A stretch of DNA of 64,000 bases from Aggregatilinea lenta (GTDB lineage Bacteria; Chloroflexota; Anaerolineae; Aggregatilineales; Aggregatilineaceae), in NCBI RefSeq assembly GCF_003569045.1, contig NZ_BFCB01000002.1, positions 930,001 through 994,000 of the forward strand. The letters are read 5' to 3'. A program made the position numbers and the translations under genes. Positions 1 through 8,471 of this stretch are shown piece by piece. The notes beneath the pieces were generated by a model. That model was not told the DNA's origin and did no database searches. It was given only the letters and a program-made list of their open reading frames with translations. Position 1 is the first letter of the stretch; every line of letters begins with the position of its first letter.

Positions 1-507
1 GCGTGGCGCACTACCTGCGAGCAGTGCAGCGCGCGCCTGCCCCGCCTGGAAGACGTTCCCCCGCCGCCAAAGCCGCACGTCGAGCGGCCCGGCTGCGTGA
101 CACTGTGGCTGCTGCTGCTGGGCATGTACGTGTCCGTTTACGTCGTGGTGCTGCTGCTCGACACCGCCGCTGGGGATGCGCTGTCCGCGCGCGACGTGCT
201 GATCCTGGGTGCGGCGGGGATCGGCCTGGCGATCGGAGCCGTGATCGTGGGCGGTTTCTGGCGCATGAAGCCCTGGGCGCGCGTTCCGGCCATCGCGGTG
301 CACGCCGTGCTGCTGGTGCTGTTCGGCTACAGCGAGCTGACCGGCGACACGGCGGACGGCGCGGAAGGCTTCTTCGAGCGCACAGCCAGCCTGATCTGGC
401 TGGCCGCGCTGGCCACCGTGATCGGCTGGCTGGCGACGCATCGCGCGGACTTTCACCGCACGCCGCACGTCGCGCCATACGGGGAAGATGCGCAGGAGCA
501 ACCATAG
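1..507 (+). CDS. Membrane protein with zinc-ribbon-like N-terminus (5' partial)
   Basis: The frame is open from base 1, so the start lies left of the window. The visible part begins with a Cys-x-x-Cys pair (TCEQCSARL), a Pro-rich linker and a third Cys, which resembles the end of a small zinc ribbon. Four hydrophobic segments follow (about residues 34-52, 62-83, 93-111 and 125-141 of the visible frame), so it is an integral membrane protein with a cytosolic zinc-binding head. A GTG at position 97 would drop the CxxC part; I prefer the longer frame because the cysteines fit a known zinc-ribbon plus TM architecture. No enzymatic function can be assigned. Confidence 0.6.
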   Translation, partial: AWRTTCEQCSARLPRLEDVPPPPKPHVERPGCVTLWLLLLGMYVSVYVVVLLLDTAAGDALSARDVLILGAAGIGLAIGAVIVGGFWRMKPWARVPAIAVHAVLLVLFGYSELTGDTADGAEGFFERTASLIWLAALATVIGWLATHRADFHRTPHVAPYGEDAQEQP

Positions 508-640
508 AGGCACCCTACCCCCGCCCCGCACCTTACACTCCCTAAATGTCTCGTGAGAATGTGCGACAATCACTGGCTGGACGGCAAACTTAGGGTTATT
601 GTCTTAAGAATACGCTTAGGCTGCATGATAAAGGTGCTGT

Positions 641-2560
641 ATGGCCCACTCCCCCCGACGACTGATCGCGACGCTGGCGCTGGCTGCCGCGCTGATCCTG
701 ACCACGATCGGCGTATCATTCGCGCAGACGGACGAGCCAACCGAGGCCCCGGCCACCGAGCCGCCGACCGCCGAGCCAACCGAAGCGCCCGCCACAGAAC
801 CGCCCGTCCCGGCCACGGAAGCGCCAACGGACGCCGCCGCAGACGGCACGATCCCCGCGCCGGAAGCGACCGAAGCGCCCGCCGAGCGGCCCACGTTCAG
901 CCTGCCGTTCGCGGAAGCGCCGGGGCCGTCCACGTGGCTCTACGAGCAGCACTACGGCAACACGCTTTCCGCCTATAACTTTGGCACGGACTGGTATTTC
1001 AGCGGCCAGGGGCTGCACTTCGGCATCGACCTGGAAGCGAAATGCGGCACGCCCGTGCTGGCGATCGGCGACGGCGTGGTGCGCTACGTGGACGCGGAAG
1101 GCTTCGGCTCCTTGCCGCACAACCTGATCATCGACCATACCGGGACCGGCTACAGCTCGCTGTACGGCCACCTGAACGCCGTGCCCGTCGTCAGCCCCGG
1201 CGACGCCGTGACGCGCGGGCAGGTCGTGGCCGAATCGGGCGACCCGGACAACACGTGCGGATCGCGCCCGCACCTTCACCTGGAAATCCGCAACGCCGAT
1301 TACACCTACGCCTATAATCCCACCGAGTTCATCGACGCCAACTGGCACATGCTGGCCAGTATCGGCCTCGTGTACAGCATCTTCGAGCAAGACCTGGAGC
1401 ACCCGTACTTTGGCATGACACTCGAAGGCCAGCCGGATGTCAAGTTCGGCGCGAACTGGCTGAACCACTTCGCGCGGGCGTGGCCGGTCAAGCTGGAGCG
1501 GCAGCCGCCGGACAACCCGCCGCTGGCCCGCCACCTCGATCCGCTGCCGGAGGGCGTGACCGTGACGCGCACGCCGGTGTCGCTGGACGCCTGGAACCTG
1601 GGAACGTGGTGGGACGCGTCCGACCCGGACGCGATCTACCTCGTGGATCAGGTGCCGGATCAGGGTGAAACGGGCGTCTTCCGCCAGCCGCTCGACGGAT
1701 CGGCGCGCACCTATGCCGGAACGGTCCCGCCGCCCGTGCTCTCGCCGGACGGCAGCGTGCAGGTCGTGTATCAGGTGAATGGATCGATGCAGGTTACGCG
1801 CACAGCGGACGGGTCGCAGTGGGAGGTGCTCACCCAGGGCAGCTATCCCGCCGTCTCGCCGGACGGGACGCGCCTGCTGTGGCAGGTCTACTACGCGGAC
1901 ATCCTGCCCGGCACGCAGCCGCCCGGCATGGAGGTGTGGATCAGCAACCTGGACGGCAGCGTGCCGCGCCTCGTCTACCGGCAGTCCGGCGGGTGGACGA
2001 TGTGGCTCGACGCGCACCGGCTGTTGATCGCCAAGCGCATCGCGTATCAAGCCGACGAGCAGTTGTTCATCCTGGACGTGGACGACCCCGGCCTGACACC
2101 GCAGCTGCTCGGCAATTACACCTTCCTGCGGCGCGTCGAAGTCGCGCCCGGCGGCGGAAAGATCGCCTATTACGTGGCGTTCCAGGGAGACCCGAACGCC
2201 AGCGGGATCTACGTGCAGGACACGCAGCCCGGATCGCAGCCGCAGAAGCTGGACGTGTTCGGCGCTTATCACTGGCGCGACGACCAGTCGCTGTACATGC
2301 TCAGCTACGACCCGGCGCAGACCGTGCACACGCTCGGCGTGTACGACGTCGCGGCGGCCAGCTACCGCACGCTGACCGACCCGGCCACCACGCCGATCCG
2401 CGTGGCGAACAGCGACTGGAGCGTCTCGCCGGACGGCACGCGCATTGTGTACGTCGATCCCGAGGACTACGGGCTGTACATGCTGACCTTTGGCGAAGCC
2501 GCCGCGCCCGCCGATCCCGGCGCGGAAACGCCCGCCGCCACGCCGGAGGCGGTCGGGTAG
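641..2560 (+). CDS. Secreted M23 peptidase fused to TolB-like beta-propeller
   Basis: A signal peptide (residues 1-28) leads into a Thr/Glu/Pro-rich linker with repeated 'PTEAPATEPP'-type units (about 31-85). The M23 (LytM/lysostaphin-type) zinc peptidase domain follows at about 115-220, with the metal ligands visible as H126-x3-D130 (HFGIDL) and H211/H213 (HLHLE), so it should be active. The rest (about 290-615) contains PD40/WD40-like strands with repeated S-P-D-G motifs, as in TolB propellers. M23 enzymes cut peptide cross-links in cell walls; the propeller probably binds a partner or substrate. It is a 639-residue single-gene unit followed by a repeat-filled gap. The exact target is unknown. 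Confidence 0.85.
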   Translation: MAHSPRRLIATLALAAALILTTIGVSFAQTDEPTEAPATEPPTAEPTEAPATEPPVPATEAPTDAAADGTIPAPEATEAPAERPTFSLPFAEAPGPSTWLYEQHYGNTLSAYNFGTDWYFSGQGLHFGIDLEAKCGTPVLAIGDGVVRYVDAEGFGSLPHNLIIDHTGTGYSSLYGHLNAVPVVSPGDAVTRGQVVAESGDPDNTCGSRPHLHLEIRNADYTYAYNPTEFIDANWHMLASIGLVYSIFEQDLEHPYFGMTLEGQPDVKFGANWLNHFARAWPVKLERQPPDNPPLARHLDPLPEGVTVTRTPVSLDAWNLGTWWDASDPDAIYLVDQVPDQGETGVFRQPLDGSARTYAGTVPPPVLSPDGSVQVVYQVNGSMQVTRTADGSQWEVLTQGSYPAVSPDGTRLLWQVYYADILPGTQPPGMEVWISNLDGSVPRLVYRQSGGWTMWLDAHRLLIAKRIAYQADEQLFILDVDDPGLTPQLLGNYTFLRRVEVAPGGGKIAYYVAFQGDPNASGIYVQDTQPGSQPQKLDVFGAYHWRDDQSLYMLSYDPAQTVHTLGVYDVAAASYRTLTDPATTPIRVANSDWSVSPDGTRIVYVDPEDYGLYMLTFGEAAAPADPGAETPAATPEAVG

Positions 2561-2669
2561 AGATCGAAGATCAGGGAAAACTGCAGGGGCGTATTGTGCT
2601 ATACGCCCCATTCCCGTCAATATAAGAGGGAAACGCCACTATTTCCCGAACGTGTCCTGCCGTTTTTCC

Positions 2670-2812
2670 GTAGGGGTAGAGCTTGCTCTACCCGGCTTTC
2701 CGCCCAACGGGCGGAGCAAGCTCCGCCCCTACGGGGCATGCGTGATCATGCCTGTCTCCCCTCTCCAACTTGATGTATAGACTGGAGAGAGGGGTCGGGG
2801 GTGAGGTCTCCA
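2670..2812. repeat. Composite intergenic repeat (palindromic GTAGGGG module plus CTCACCCC-type module)
   Basis: Positions 2670-2732 begin GTAGGGG and end CCCCTAC and enclose two palindromes (GGTAGAGC/GCTCTACC and GGGCGGAGC/GCTCCGCCC). Positions 2751-2811 hold the second module, TCTCCCCTCTCC ... GGAGAG ... GGGGTGAGGT. Both modules recur throughout the window. Nothing else is visible in the 304-bp gap between the flanking genes. Confidence 0.75.
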
Positions 2813-2864
2813 CGCAAACCGCCCCGCCCGTTGATCCGATTCAACCCGGCCCACGCGTCACGCG

Positions 2865-3266
2865 CTACGCGATGCGCACGGCATTATCGGGCGTGGGGGA
2901 CGCGCTGCCCACCAGCCGGTTCATGTGACGCAGGCGCTGCGCGATGGTGCTCATGATCATCAGCGCAAAGCTGGGCGTCTCGGCGGTCAGGAACATAAAG
3001 CCGAGCTGATCGACCGGGGCAACGACGCAGTCCGTCGCGGCGATCACCGTCGCAGAGCGCGGCGCTTGCTCGATCAGCGCCATTTCGCCGAAGATCCCGC
3101 CCGATCCCACGACCTCGACCACCTGCCCGTTGACGACGATCTGCACCTCACCCGCCTGCACGCCGTACATCACCCTGCCGGGATCGCCCTCGCGGAAGAT
3201 GAACTCGCCTGCCGCGAAGTGCAGCGCGTTGTTCCATTTCTTGAAGTAATTCGAATCCGCCGACAT
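2865..3266 (-). CDS. Small cyclic-nucleotide-binding-domain protein
   Basis: The 133-residue protein is essentially one cNMP-binding (CRP-type) beta-barrel with no HTH or kinase part. The phosphate-binding cassette is intact: FGEMALIEQAPRSATV contains the conserved Gly-Glu and the Arg that contacts the cyclic phosphate. The ATG at 3266 is chosen because GGAGG lies 8 bases upstream; the frame stays open further upstream but without a better site. A paralogue lies at 4256-4627 on the same strand, with an unrelated membrane protein gene between them on the other strand. It may act as a stand-alone second-messenger sensor; partners are not evident. Confidence 0.8.
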   Translation of the reverse strand: MSADSNYFKKWNNALHFAAGEFIFREGDPGRVMYGVQAGEVQIVVNGQVVEVVGSGGIFGEMALIEQAPRSATVIAATDCVVAPVDQLGFMFLTAETPSFALMIMSTIAQRLRHMNRLVGSASPTPDNAVRIA

Positions 3267-3465
3267 CGCTCTGCCTCCGTTCGCTGCGCGCGGGGTTGCG
3301 GCAGTCATCCATCGAACAACCCCAGTATAGGGCCGGGGCGCGCCGCGGTCATGGGGCTTAGGGGGTAAATGCGAGTCCGACTTAAGGCGGAGGCGGGCGA
3401 TCCGTGTCGGCGACCTCAACGCCAGGGGTCCCTCAAATCGCCCCCGCTCATGGCGCAATCTCGCG

Positions 3466-3471
3466 TATAAT
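3466..3471 (+). promoter_or_regulatory. Putative -10 hexamer TATAAT
   Basis: A perfect TATAAT lies 36 bases before the ATG at 3508. No good -35 is visible. Confidence 0.4.
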
Positions 3472-3507
3472 GGGGATTGTGCATCGCTTCACGAGGAGAA
3501 ATTTGGC

Positions 3508-4182
3508 ATGGAGTTCGAAAAAATTGACATTACGCAGATCGTGGTGGCGCTCATTAGCCTGCTGGGGATGATCTGGGGCGCGTCGCAGCGGCCCACCGTC
3601 GTCGAAAGCACCACGACGACAGGCTCCGCGTCCGGCAAGGGACAAATGGTGCGCCCTGGAGCCAAAGACTCTACGCCGGGCCAACCTCCAAACGCGCGCC
3701 TGTTCATCAAGAACAACTGGCCCAACCTGCTGATCGGCGCGTGTAGCCTGATCTTCCTCGTCAATATCGGTTACACGGTGATGCGGCTCGCTGACGATGG
3801 CGAACCCGTAGTGACGATCACCTCGCCCAGCGACAACGGCGCGGCGGAATATATGCAGGCCGTGCGCGGCACATCCGACCACATCCCCGACGACAAAACG
3901 CTGTGGCTGGTCATCGTCCCGCATGCCAACAACCGCTACTATCCCGCCAACAAGCCCGCCGATATGCAGGTGTCCGGGGAATGGACCTCGTTGGCATATG
4001 TAGGACTACCCGAAACGACCGGTGAATCCTTCGACGTGATCGCTATACTGCTGGATGAACAGAGCAAAGCCGATTTCGAAGACTATATTGACTGGTGCAA
4101 GGCCAACAACAGTTGGTCCGGCTACGAGGCGCTGCCGGACGGGACGCAGGAATACGACCGGATCACCGTAACACGCGGGTAA
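3508..4182 (+). CDS. Two-TM membrane protein with external C-terminal domain
   Basis: A GAGGAG ribosome site precedes the ATG. Residues 9-26 and about 74-93 are hydrophobic, separated by a polar Ser/Thr/Lys-rich cytosolic loop. The C-terminal 125 residues contain an Ig-like start (VTITSPSDN) and motifs such as LWLVIVPHANNRYYP and SGEWTSLAYVG, a pattern I associate with extracytoplasmic beta-domains of uncharacterised bacterial membrane proteins, not with a named enzyme. The gene sits between two minus-strand cNMP-domain genes, a placement that hints at a link with them but does not prove it. Function unknown. Confidence 0.7.
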   Translation: MEFEKIDITQIVVALISLLGMIWGASQRPTVVESTTTTGSASGKGQMVRPGAKDSTPGQPPNARLFIKNNWPNLLIGACSLIFLVNIGYTVMRLADDGEPVVTITSPSDNGAAEYMQAVRGTSDHIPDDKTLWLVIVPHANNRYYPANKPADMQVSGEWTSLAYVGLPETTGESFDVIAILLDEQSKADFEDYIDWCKANNSWSGYEALPDGTQEYDRITVTRG

Positions 4183-4193
4183 CCCTGCCACTT

Positions 4194-4226
4194 AAAAAAA
4201 ACGCGCCCGGCGGCAAACCGGGCGCG
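4194..4226 (-). terminator. Rho-independent terminator of the 4256-4627 gene
   Basis: On the minus strand a perfect 9-bp GC stem (CGCGCCCGG / CCGGGCGCG, 7-base loop) is followed by eight T residues, 30 bases after the stop codon. Confidence 0.9.
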
Positions 4227-4255
4227 AGGACATCAAACGGGGAACGCTGGCAGGC

Positions 4256-4627
4256 TTACGCGGCGACGGTGTCGCCCTTGTCCGCGCCGCGCAGGCGCTT
4301 GAGCAGCGTCTGCATCACCATCAGCGCGAAGCCGGGCATTTCGTTGGTCAGGAACTGGAAGTACCAGCGATCCACGGGGATCAGAGTGCAGTCGGTCAGT
4401 GCGACGGCAGCCATCGTGTGCGGCCTGCGCTCGATCAGCCCGACCTCGCCGAAGATGCCGCCCGGCCCCACTCGCTCCAGCGTGCCGTCCGCGTGAATCA
4501 GCCGGACCTCGCCGGACTGCACGCCGTACATCAGCTCGCCCGGCGCACCCGCGTCAAAGATCAAGTCACCGCAAGAAAACGATGCTGCGCGCTGAGACCG
4601 CTTGAAGTAGTTGATTTCGACGGTCAT
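4256..4627 (-). CDS. Small cyclic-nucleotide-binding-domain protein, degenerate cassette
   Basis: This 123-residue paralogue of the 2865-3266 product shares the start (NYFKR/NYFKK), the MYGVQ-GEV strand and the C-terminal helix. The GGIFGEVGLIE part of the phosphate cassette is kept, but the usual PR-x-A becomes PHTMAAV, so the Arg that binds the cyclic phosphate is a His. It may therefore not bind cAMP or cGMP in the usual way. The start at 4627 is set by GGGAGG 6 bases upstream; the frame is open further upstream into AT-rich promoter DNA. A strong terminator follows the stop. Confidence 0.75.
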   Translation of the reverse strand: MTVEINYFKRSQRAASFSCGDLIFDAGAPGELMYGVQSGEVRLIHADGTLERVGPGGIFGEVGLIERRPHTMAAVALTDCTLIPVDRWYFQFLTNEMPGFALMVMQTLLKRLRGADKGDTVAA

Positions 4628-4685
4628 CGTGGCCTCCCTGGGTTTACGCAGTACAATCGTTAAACATATTTTACTTATTTTAACA

Positions 4686-4701
4686 CCATTTAACCAAATG
4701 G
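4686..4701. promoter_or_regulatory. Palindrome in divergent intergenic region
   Basis: CCATTT-AACC-AAATGG is a perfect 6+6 inverted repeat in the AT-rich DNA between the divergent genes at 4627 and 4809. It is a candidate operator; the cognate regulator is unknown. Confidence 0.4.
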
Positions 4702-4761
4702 AGTGTGAAATTGATGTAAATATTTCCTGAATAGGGTGGCGCGGCAGGGACCACACGGGCT

Positions 4762-4767
4762 TATAAT
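4762..4767 (+). promoter_or_regulatory. Putative -10 hexamer TATAAT
   Basis: Perfect TATAAT 41 bases upstream of the ATG at 4809. Confidence 0.35.
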
Positions 4768-4808
4768 CAACACCATTCGCGCTATTCTCAATTCAGGTGG
4801 AAACGCTT

Positions 4809-5300
4809 ATGTCTCTCCCGCCCAGTGCTCAAAAGGTACAGGATACGCTCAATGCGCTCGGGTTCGGCGGCTGCGAAGTGGTCGAGATGCCGGACACGAC
4901 GCGCACCTCCGCCGAAGCGGCGGCGGCCATCGGCTGCACCGTCGCGCAGATCGCCAAGTCGCTCGTGTTCAAGGGCCGCCAGTCCGGCGACGCGGTGCTG
5001 GTCATCGCCAGCGGCACCAACCGCGTGGACACCAAGAAGCTGGCCGCGCTCATCGGGGAAAAGACCGACCGGCCCGACGCCGACTACGTGCGTGAGCGGA
5101 CCGGCTACGCCATCGGCGGCATTCCCCCTGTAGGGCACGCCGCGCCGCTGCGCACCTACATCGACCGCGACCTGCTCCAGTTCGACGTGATCTGGGCCGC
5201 GGCAGGCACGCCGCACGCCGTCTTCCGCCTGACGCCCAACGATCTGGTCCGCATGACCGGCGGCGAGGTCGTCGAGATCGCCAGCCCGCCCACCGCATGA
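4809..5300 (+). CDS. YbaK/EbsC-family aminoacyl-tRNA deacylase
   Basis: The 163-residue protein is a single YbaK/ProX editing domain. Family landmarks are AAAIGCTVAQIAKSLVF with the conserved Lys, the VIASGTNRVD strand, and IGGIPPVGH, the glycine-rich loop lining the editing pocket. Relatives hydrolyse mischarged Cys-tRNA(Pro) or Ala-tRNA(Pro); which substrate applies here cannot be told. The ATG at 4809 follows AGGTGG at good spacing; a GTG 12 bases upstream is less likely. The stop overlaps the next start by four bases (ATGA), so the two genes are probably translationally coupled. Confidence 0.85.
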   Translation: MSLPPSAQKVQDTLNALGFGGCEVVEMPDTTRTSAEAAAAIGCTVAQIAKSLVFKGRQSGDAVLVIASGTNRVDTKKLAALIGEKTDRPDADYVRERTGYAIGGIPPVGHAAPLRTYIDRDLLQFDVIWAAAGTPHAVFRLTPNDLVRMTGGEVVEIASPPTA

Positions 5301-6334
5301 GCGTTCCCACGCCGCAGATCCCCCGCCGCACGCCGATCGTGCTGGCCGCGCTGCTCGCGCTGGCCGGACTGGTCGCGGCGGGACTGCGGCCCGTCCTGCC
5401 CGCGAACGCCTTCCCGCTGGCGACGCCGATTTCCTCCCCCACCCCAAACGCACGCCCCGACGGTACGCTCGAATCGACGCGGCTGCTGCTCGACACCGGC
5501 ACGACCGCCTACTACACGATTACCTATTGGAGCGACGGGCTGCGCGTCACGGGCTATCTGGGGCGGCCCAAAGGCGACGGCCCCTTCCCCGCCGTGATCT
5601 ACAATCGGGGCGGCTTCCAGGCTACCGGAGAACTCACCGGCGCGGAGATCGTGCCGCTGGTGGAATCGGGCTTCGTCGCGGCGGCGTCGCAGTACCGGGG
5701 CAACGCGGGCGGTGAGGGCGTAGAGGACTTCGGCGGGGCGGACGTGCACGACGTGACCAACCTCGTGATCGCGCTGCAAGCCCTGCCCACCGTGGACGCC
5801 GAGCGCATCGGCATGATGGGCGGATCGCGGGGCGGGATGATGACGTACCTGGCGCTCAAGCAGGACACGCTCGACGGTACGCACGCGATCAAAGCCGCCG
5901 TGACGGTCGGCGGGCTGGCGGACCTGTTCGCGTGGGCGCGGCAGCAGGGCTACGTGGTCGGGCAAGTGTACGTGCCGCTGGTCGGCGTCTCGCCCTACAG
6001 CGATCCAGCCCCGTTCGAAGCGCGCTCCGCCGTCTACTGGCCGGAACTGATCGACGCGCCGCTGCTGCTGCTTCACGGCGAGGCGGACACCACCATCTCG
6101 GTGCAGCAGAGCCGCACGTTAGCCGAGGCGCTGACCGGGGCCGGAAAAACGGTAAAGCTCGTCACGTTCCCCGGCGGCGACCACCCCCTGACGCGCTTCC
6201 ACTCCGGCTATCCCGAAGCGCTCGACTGGTTCGCACGCTACATCGGCACGCCGGGCGTCGATTATTCGTTCACGGCGCACGAGCAGGCCATCGCCAACAT
6301 CGCCACGTGGTTCGTGGTGCGAGCGGGACGGTAA
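5297..6334 (+). CDS. Secreted or membrane-anchored alpha/beta hydrolase (S9-like)
   Basis: An N-terminal hydrophobic stretch (about 12-30) acts as a signal or anchor. The catalytic triad of an alpha/beta hydrolase is visible: nucleophile S177 in GGSRGG, D264 in LLHGEADTT and H296 in GGDHPL. The layout resembles prolyl-oligopeptidase/dienelactone-hydrolase-type peptidases or esterases acting on small substrates. It overlaps the YbaK-like gene by four bases, which suggests one transcript. Substrate unknown. Confidence 0.8.
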   Translation: MSVPTPQIPRRTPIVLAALLALAGLVAAGLRPVLPANAFPLATPISSPTPNARPDGTLESTRLLLDTGTTAYYTITYWSDGLRVTGYLGRPKGDGPFPAVIYNRGGFQATGELTGAEIVPLVESGFVAAASQYRGNAGGEGVEDFGGADVHDVTNLVIALQALPTVDAERIGMMGGSRGGMMTYLALKQDTLDGTHAIKAAVTVGGLADLFAWARQQGYVVGQVYVPLVGVSPYSDPAPFEARSAVYWPELIDAPLLLLHGEADTTISVQQSRTLAEALTGAGKTVKLVTFPGGDHPLTRFHSGYPEALDWFARYIGTPGVDYSFTAHEQAIANIATWFVVRAGR

Positions 6335-6349
6335 CGGCAGCGATCTGCG

Positions 6350-6460
6350 AAATACCTCGCCTCTTACCCCCCCGGCCCCTCAAGTTGGGATCGGAGAATG
6401 GGGAATAGGGATCAGCGAAAAACAAAGGCCGGGCGGAGCAAACTCGCCCCTGCGAAAACC
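6350..6460. repeat. Degenerate composite intergenic repeat
   Basis: Contains decayed pieces of the CCTCACCCCC/GGCCCCTC module, a GGGGAATAGGGA module (6398-6411) and a 'gggcggagcaaactcgcccctgc' remnant. No gene is seen between 6335 and the T-box leader. Confidence 0.5.
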
Positions 6461-6535
6461 GGGGAAGGCGCGCAGCCACCCGCGCAGATGCCTTGACAAG
6501 CGTCCCTCTCCACGCGTATGATAAGCGACAGATGA

Positions 6536-6788
6536 CGCTGAACCGGATGAGTACGCTGGCACGCGCCGACCAGGGAGCCGCCTCACAGACTGCGAGGGCG
6601 GCACGGACCGCGACAGCCGAATGGGCCGGGGAGTCGCGCGGAGGAAATGCCGCGCCGGGATCGCCCCCGTTATCCAGGCGCAATGAGTGAGGTGGGCCAC
6701 GCTGCGGATGCGCAGGCGGACCACCTAATCAGGGTGGCACCACGGGAAATAACGCCCGTCCCTGACCGATCGGGGATGGGCGTTTTTG
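6536..6788 (+). promoter_or_regulatory. Tryptophan T-box riboswitch leader
   Basis: The leader has the Stem I GATGAGTA (GA) motif at about 6547-6554, a GAA-TGG specifier-loop candidate (TGG codon 6622-6624, Trp), and the T-box proper AGGGTGGCACCACGG (6731-6745). Its TGGC bulge (6735-6738) pairs with a tRNA ending GCCA, as expected for tRNA-Trp. A GC-rich terminator hairpin with five Ts (6751-6787) follows, competing with the antiterminator. Uncharged tRNA-Trp should allow read-through into trpB2. Exact pairing of Stems II and III was not derived. Confidence 0.88.
6751..6787 (+). terminator. T-box attenuator terminator
   Basis: AACGCCCGTCCC pairs with GGGATGGGCGTT around a 9-base loop and ends in TTTTT. 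It is the off-state of the tryptophan T-box. Confidence 0.88.
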
Positions 6789-6857
6789 CGTCTCGTGCGC
6801 GGCGCGCGGCCCCGTGATCTGCTTCCACTCTCTCATTGTTTTGAAAGGAGCACCACC

Positions 6858-8243
6858 ATGCCCGACCAACAGCACGTCAAGTATTTGCTCTCCGAAGACC
6901 AGATCCCCCGCGCGTGGTACAACATCATCCCCGACCTGCCGCGCCCACTCTCGCCCGTGCTGCATCCCGGCACGAAGCAGCCGGTCACGCCGGACGACCT
7001 CGCGCCGCTGTTCCCGATGGCGCTGATCATGCAGGAAATGAGTCCAGACCGGTACATCGAGATCCCGGAGCCGGTGCGCGACGTCTACCGCCAGTGGCGG
7101 CCCAGCCCGCTCTACCGGGCGCGCCGCCTGGAAAAAGCGCTGGACACGCCCGCGCGCATCTATTACAAGTACGAAGGCATCAGCCCGGTCGGCAGCCACA
7201 AGCCGAACACCGCCGTCGCGCAGGCGTTTTACAACAAGGAAGAGGGCGTCAAGAAGATCGCCACGGAAACCGGCGCGGGCCAGTGGGGATCGTCGCTGGC
7301 GATGGCGGGCGCATTCTTCGGCATCGAGATCGAAGTGTTCATGGTCAAGATCAGCTACCAGCAGAAACCGTACCGCCGCAGCATGATGCAGGCGTACGGC
7401 GCGACGGTGCACGCCAGCCCCACCAACCTGACCAACGCGGGCCGCAGCATGCTGGCGAAAGATCCCAATAACATGGGCACCCTGGGATTGGCGATCAGCG
7501 AGGCAGTCGAGCGCGCGGCAACCAGCGGCGGCACAGTCAAGTACTCGCTGGGCAGCGTGCTGAATCACGTGCTGCTGCACCAGACGGTGATCGGTGAAGA
7601 GTCGCTGCTGCAAATGGCGATGGCCGACGACTACCCGGACGTGGTGATCGGCTGCGCGGGCGGCGGCAGCAACATGGCGGGCCTGATCATCCCGTTCGTG
7701 CGCGAGCGGCTGGGCAAGGATCTGAATACGCGCTTCCTGGCCGCCGAACCGACCGCCTGCCCCAGCATGACCAAGGGCGTGTACGCGTACGACTTCGGCG
7801 ACGCGGTGGGCATGACGCCGATCATGAAGATGGCGACGCTCGGCCACGACTTCATGCCGCCAGGCATCCACGCGGGCGGGCTGCGCTATCATGGCATGTC
7901 CCCCATCATGTCGCTGCTGCACGAGGAAGGCATCCTCGAAGCGCAGGCCTACCACCAGAACGGCATCTTCGAGGCGGCGGTTCAGTTCACGCGCAGCGAG
8001 GGCATCGTGCCCGCGCCGGAAAGCGCGCACGCCATCCGCGCGGCCATCGACGAAGCGCTGGAAGCCAAAGAAGCAGGTGAGGAGCGCGTGATCCTGTTCA
8101 ACCTGAGCGGGCACGGTCACTTCGACATGGGCGCGTACGACTCCTACTTCGCGGGCCAGTTGCAAGACTACGAGTATCCTGTGGAAGAAGTGCGGGCCGC
8201 GCAGGGCCGCATGCCGCAGGTGGACGAGGCGGCGCTGGCATAG
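6858..8243 (+). CDS. trpB: Tryptophan synthase beta chain, TrpB2 type
   Basis: The 461-residue length and start (YLLSEDQIPRAWYNI) are typical of the TrpB2 group, which is longer than classical TrpB. The PLP Lys is K115 in GSHKPNTA, and the cofactor phosphate loop is GCAGGGSN. TrpB converts indole (or indole made by TrpA) plus serine to tryptophan. No trpA or other trp gene is nearby, which is usual for TrpB2, thought to salvage free indole. AAGGAG lies 7 bases before the ATG at 6858. Transcription is controlled by the Trp T-box immediately upstream. Confidence 0.95.
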   Translation: MPDQQHVKYLLSEDQIPRAWYNIIPDLPRPLSPVLHPGTKQPVTPDDLAPLFPMALIMQEMSPDRYIEIPEPVRDVYRQWRPSPLYRARRLEKALDTPARIYYKYEGISPVGSHKPNTAVAQAFYNKEEGVKKIATETGAGQWGSSLAMAGAFFGIEIEVFMVKISYQQKPYRRSMMQAYGATVHASPTNLTNAGRSMLAKDPNNMGTLGLAISEAVERAATSGGTVKYSLGSVLNHVLLHQTVIGEESLLQMAMADDYPDVVIGCAGGGSNMAGLIIPFVRERLGKDLNTRFLAAEPTACPSMTKGVYAYDFGDAVGMTPIMKMATLGHDFMPPGIHAGGLRYHGMSPIMSLLHEEGILEAQAYHQNGIFEAAVQFTRSEGIVPAPESAHAIRAAIDEALEAKEAGEERVILFNLSGHGHFDMGAYDSYFAGQLQDYEYPVEEVRAAQGRMPQVDEAALA

Positions 8244-8249
8244 AAGCTA

Positions 8250-8466
8250 TCAAGCGGTGGCGATTAGCTGACGAAAGCACCTCACCCCCGGCCCCTCTCC
8301 AATCGGATTGGAGAGGGGAAAAGGGGCTGGGGGTTAAGGGGTGAGGTGAATTGCGCATTGCCCCACATGCCAGCTACTTTCGACAAAGTACTTAGCGATG
8401 AGCGGTTAGCCAAGAACAAAAGCAGTATGTGTTGATCTGTCGGGGCGGGATAAAACCCGCCCTGAT
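8250..8466. repeat. Composite intergenic repeat
   Basis: Positions 8278-8347 form a long imperfect hairpin from CACCTCACCCCC through CTCTCC-AATCGGATT-GGAGAG to GGGGTGAGGTG. A 'gcggttagcc' module (8401-8412) and a 'ggggcgggataaaacccgccc' palindrome (8440-8461) follow. The order matches the copies at 12722 and 41745. Confidence 0.7.
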
Positions 8467-8471
8467 GTTTG

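Noticed and set aside
716-2620. 634-codon open frame on the minus strand opposite the M23/propeller gene
   Set aside because: It mirrors the GC-rich third positions of the plus-strand gene. Its translation is rich in Arg/His/Val with no domain, while the plus frame has signal peptide, zinc motifs and propeller repeats.
4690-4756. Longer N-terminus for the second cNMP-domain protein
   Set aside because: The upstream extension is AT-rich, not homologous to the first paralogue and contains a palindrome and promoter-like DNA; the ATG at 4627 has GGGAGG and aligns with the paralogue's start.
6493-6690. 65-codon frame inside the trpB2 leader
   Set aside because: The sequence is explained by the T-box structure. 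No ribosome site and no Trp-rich leader peptide of the classic attenuation type.
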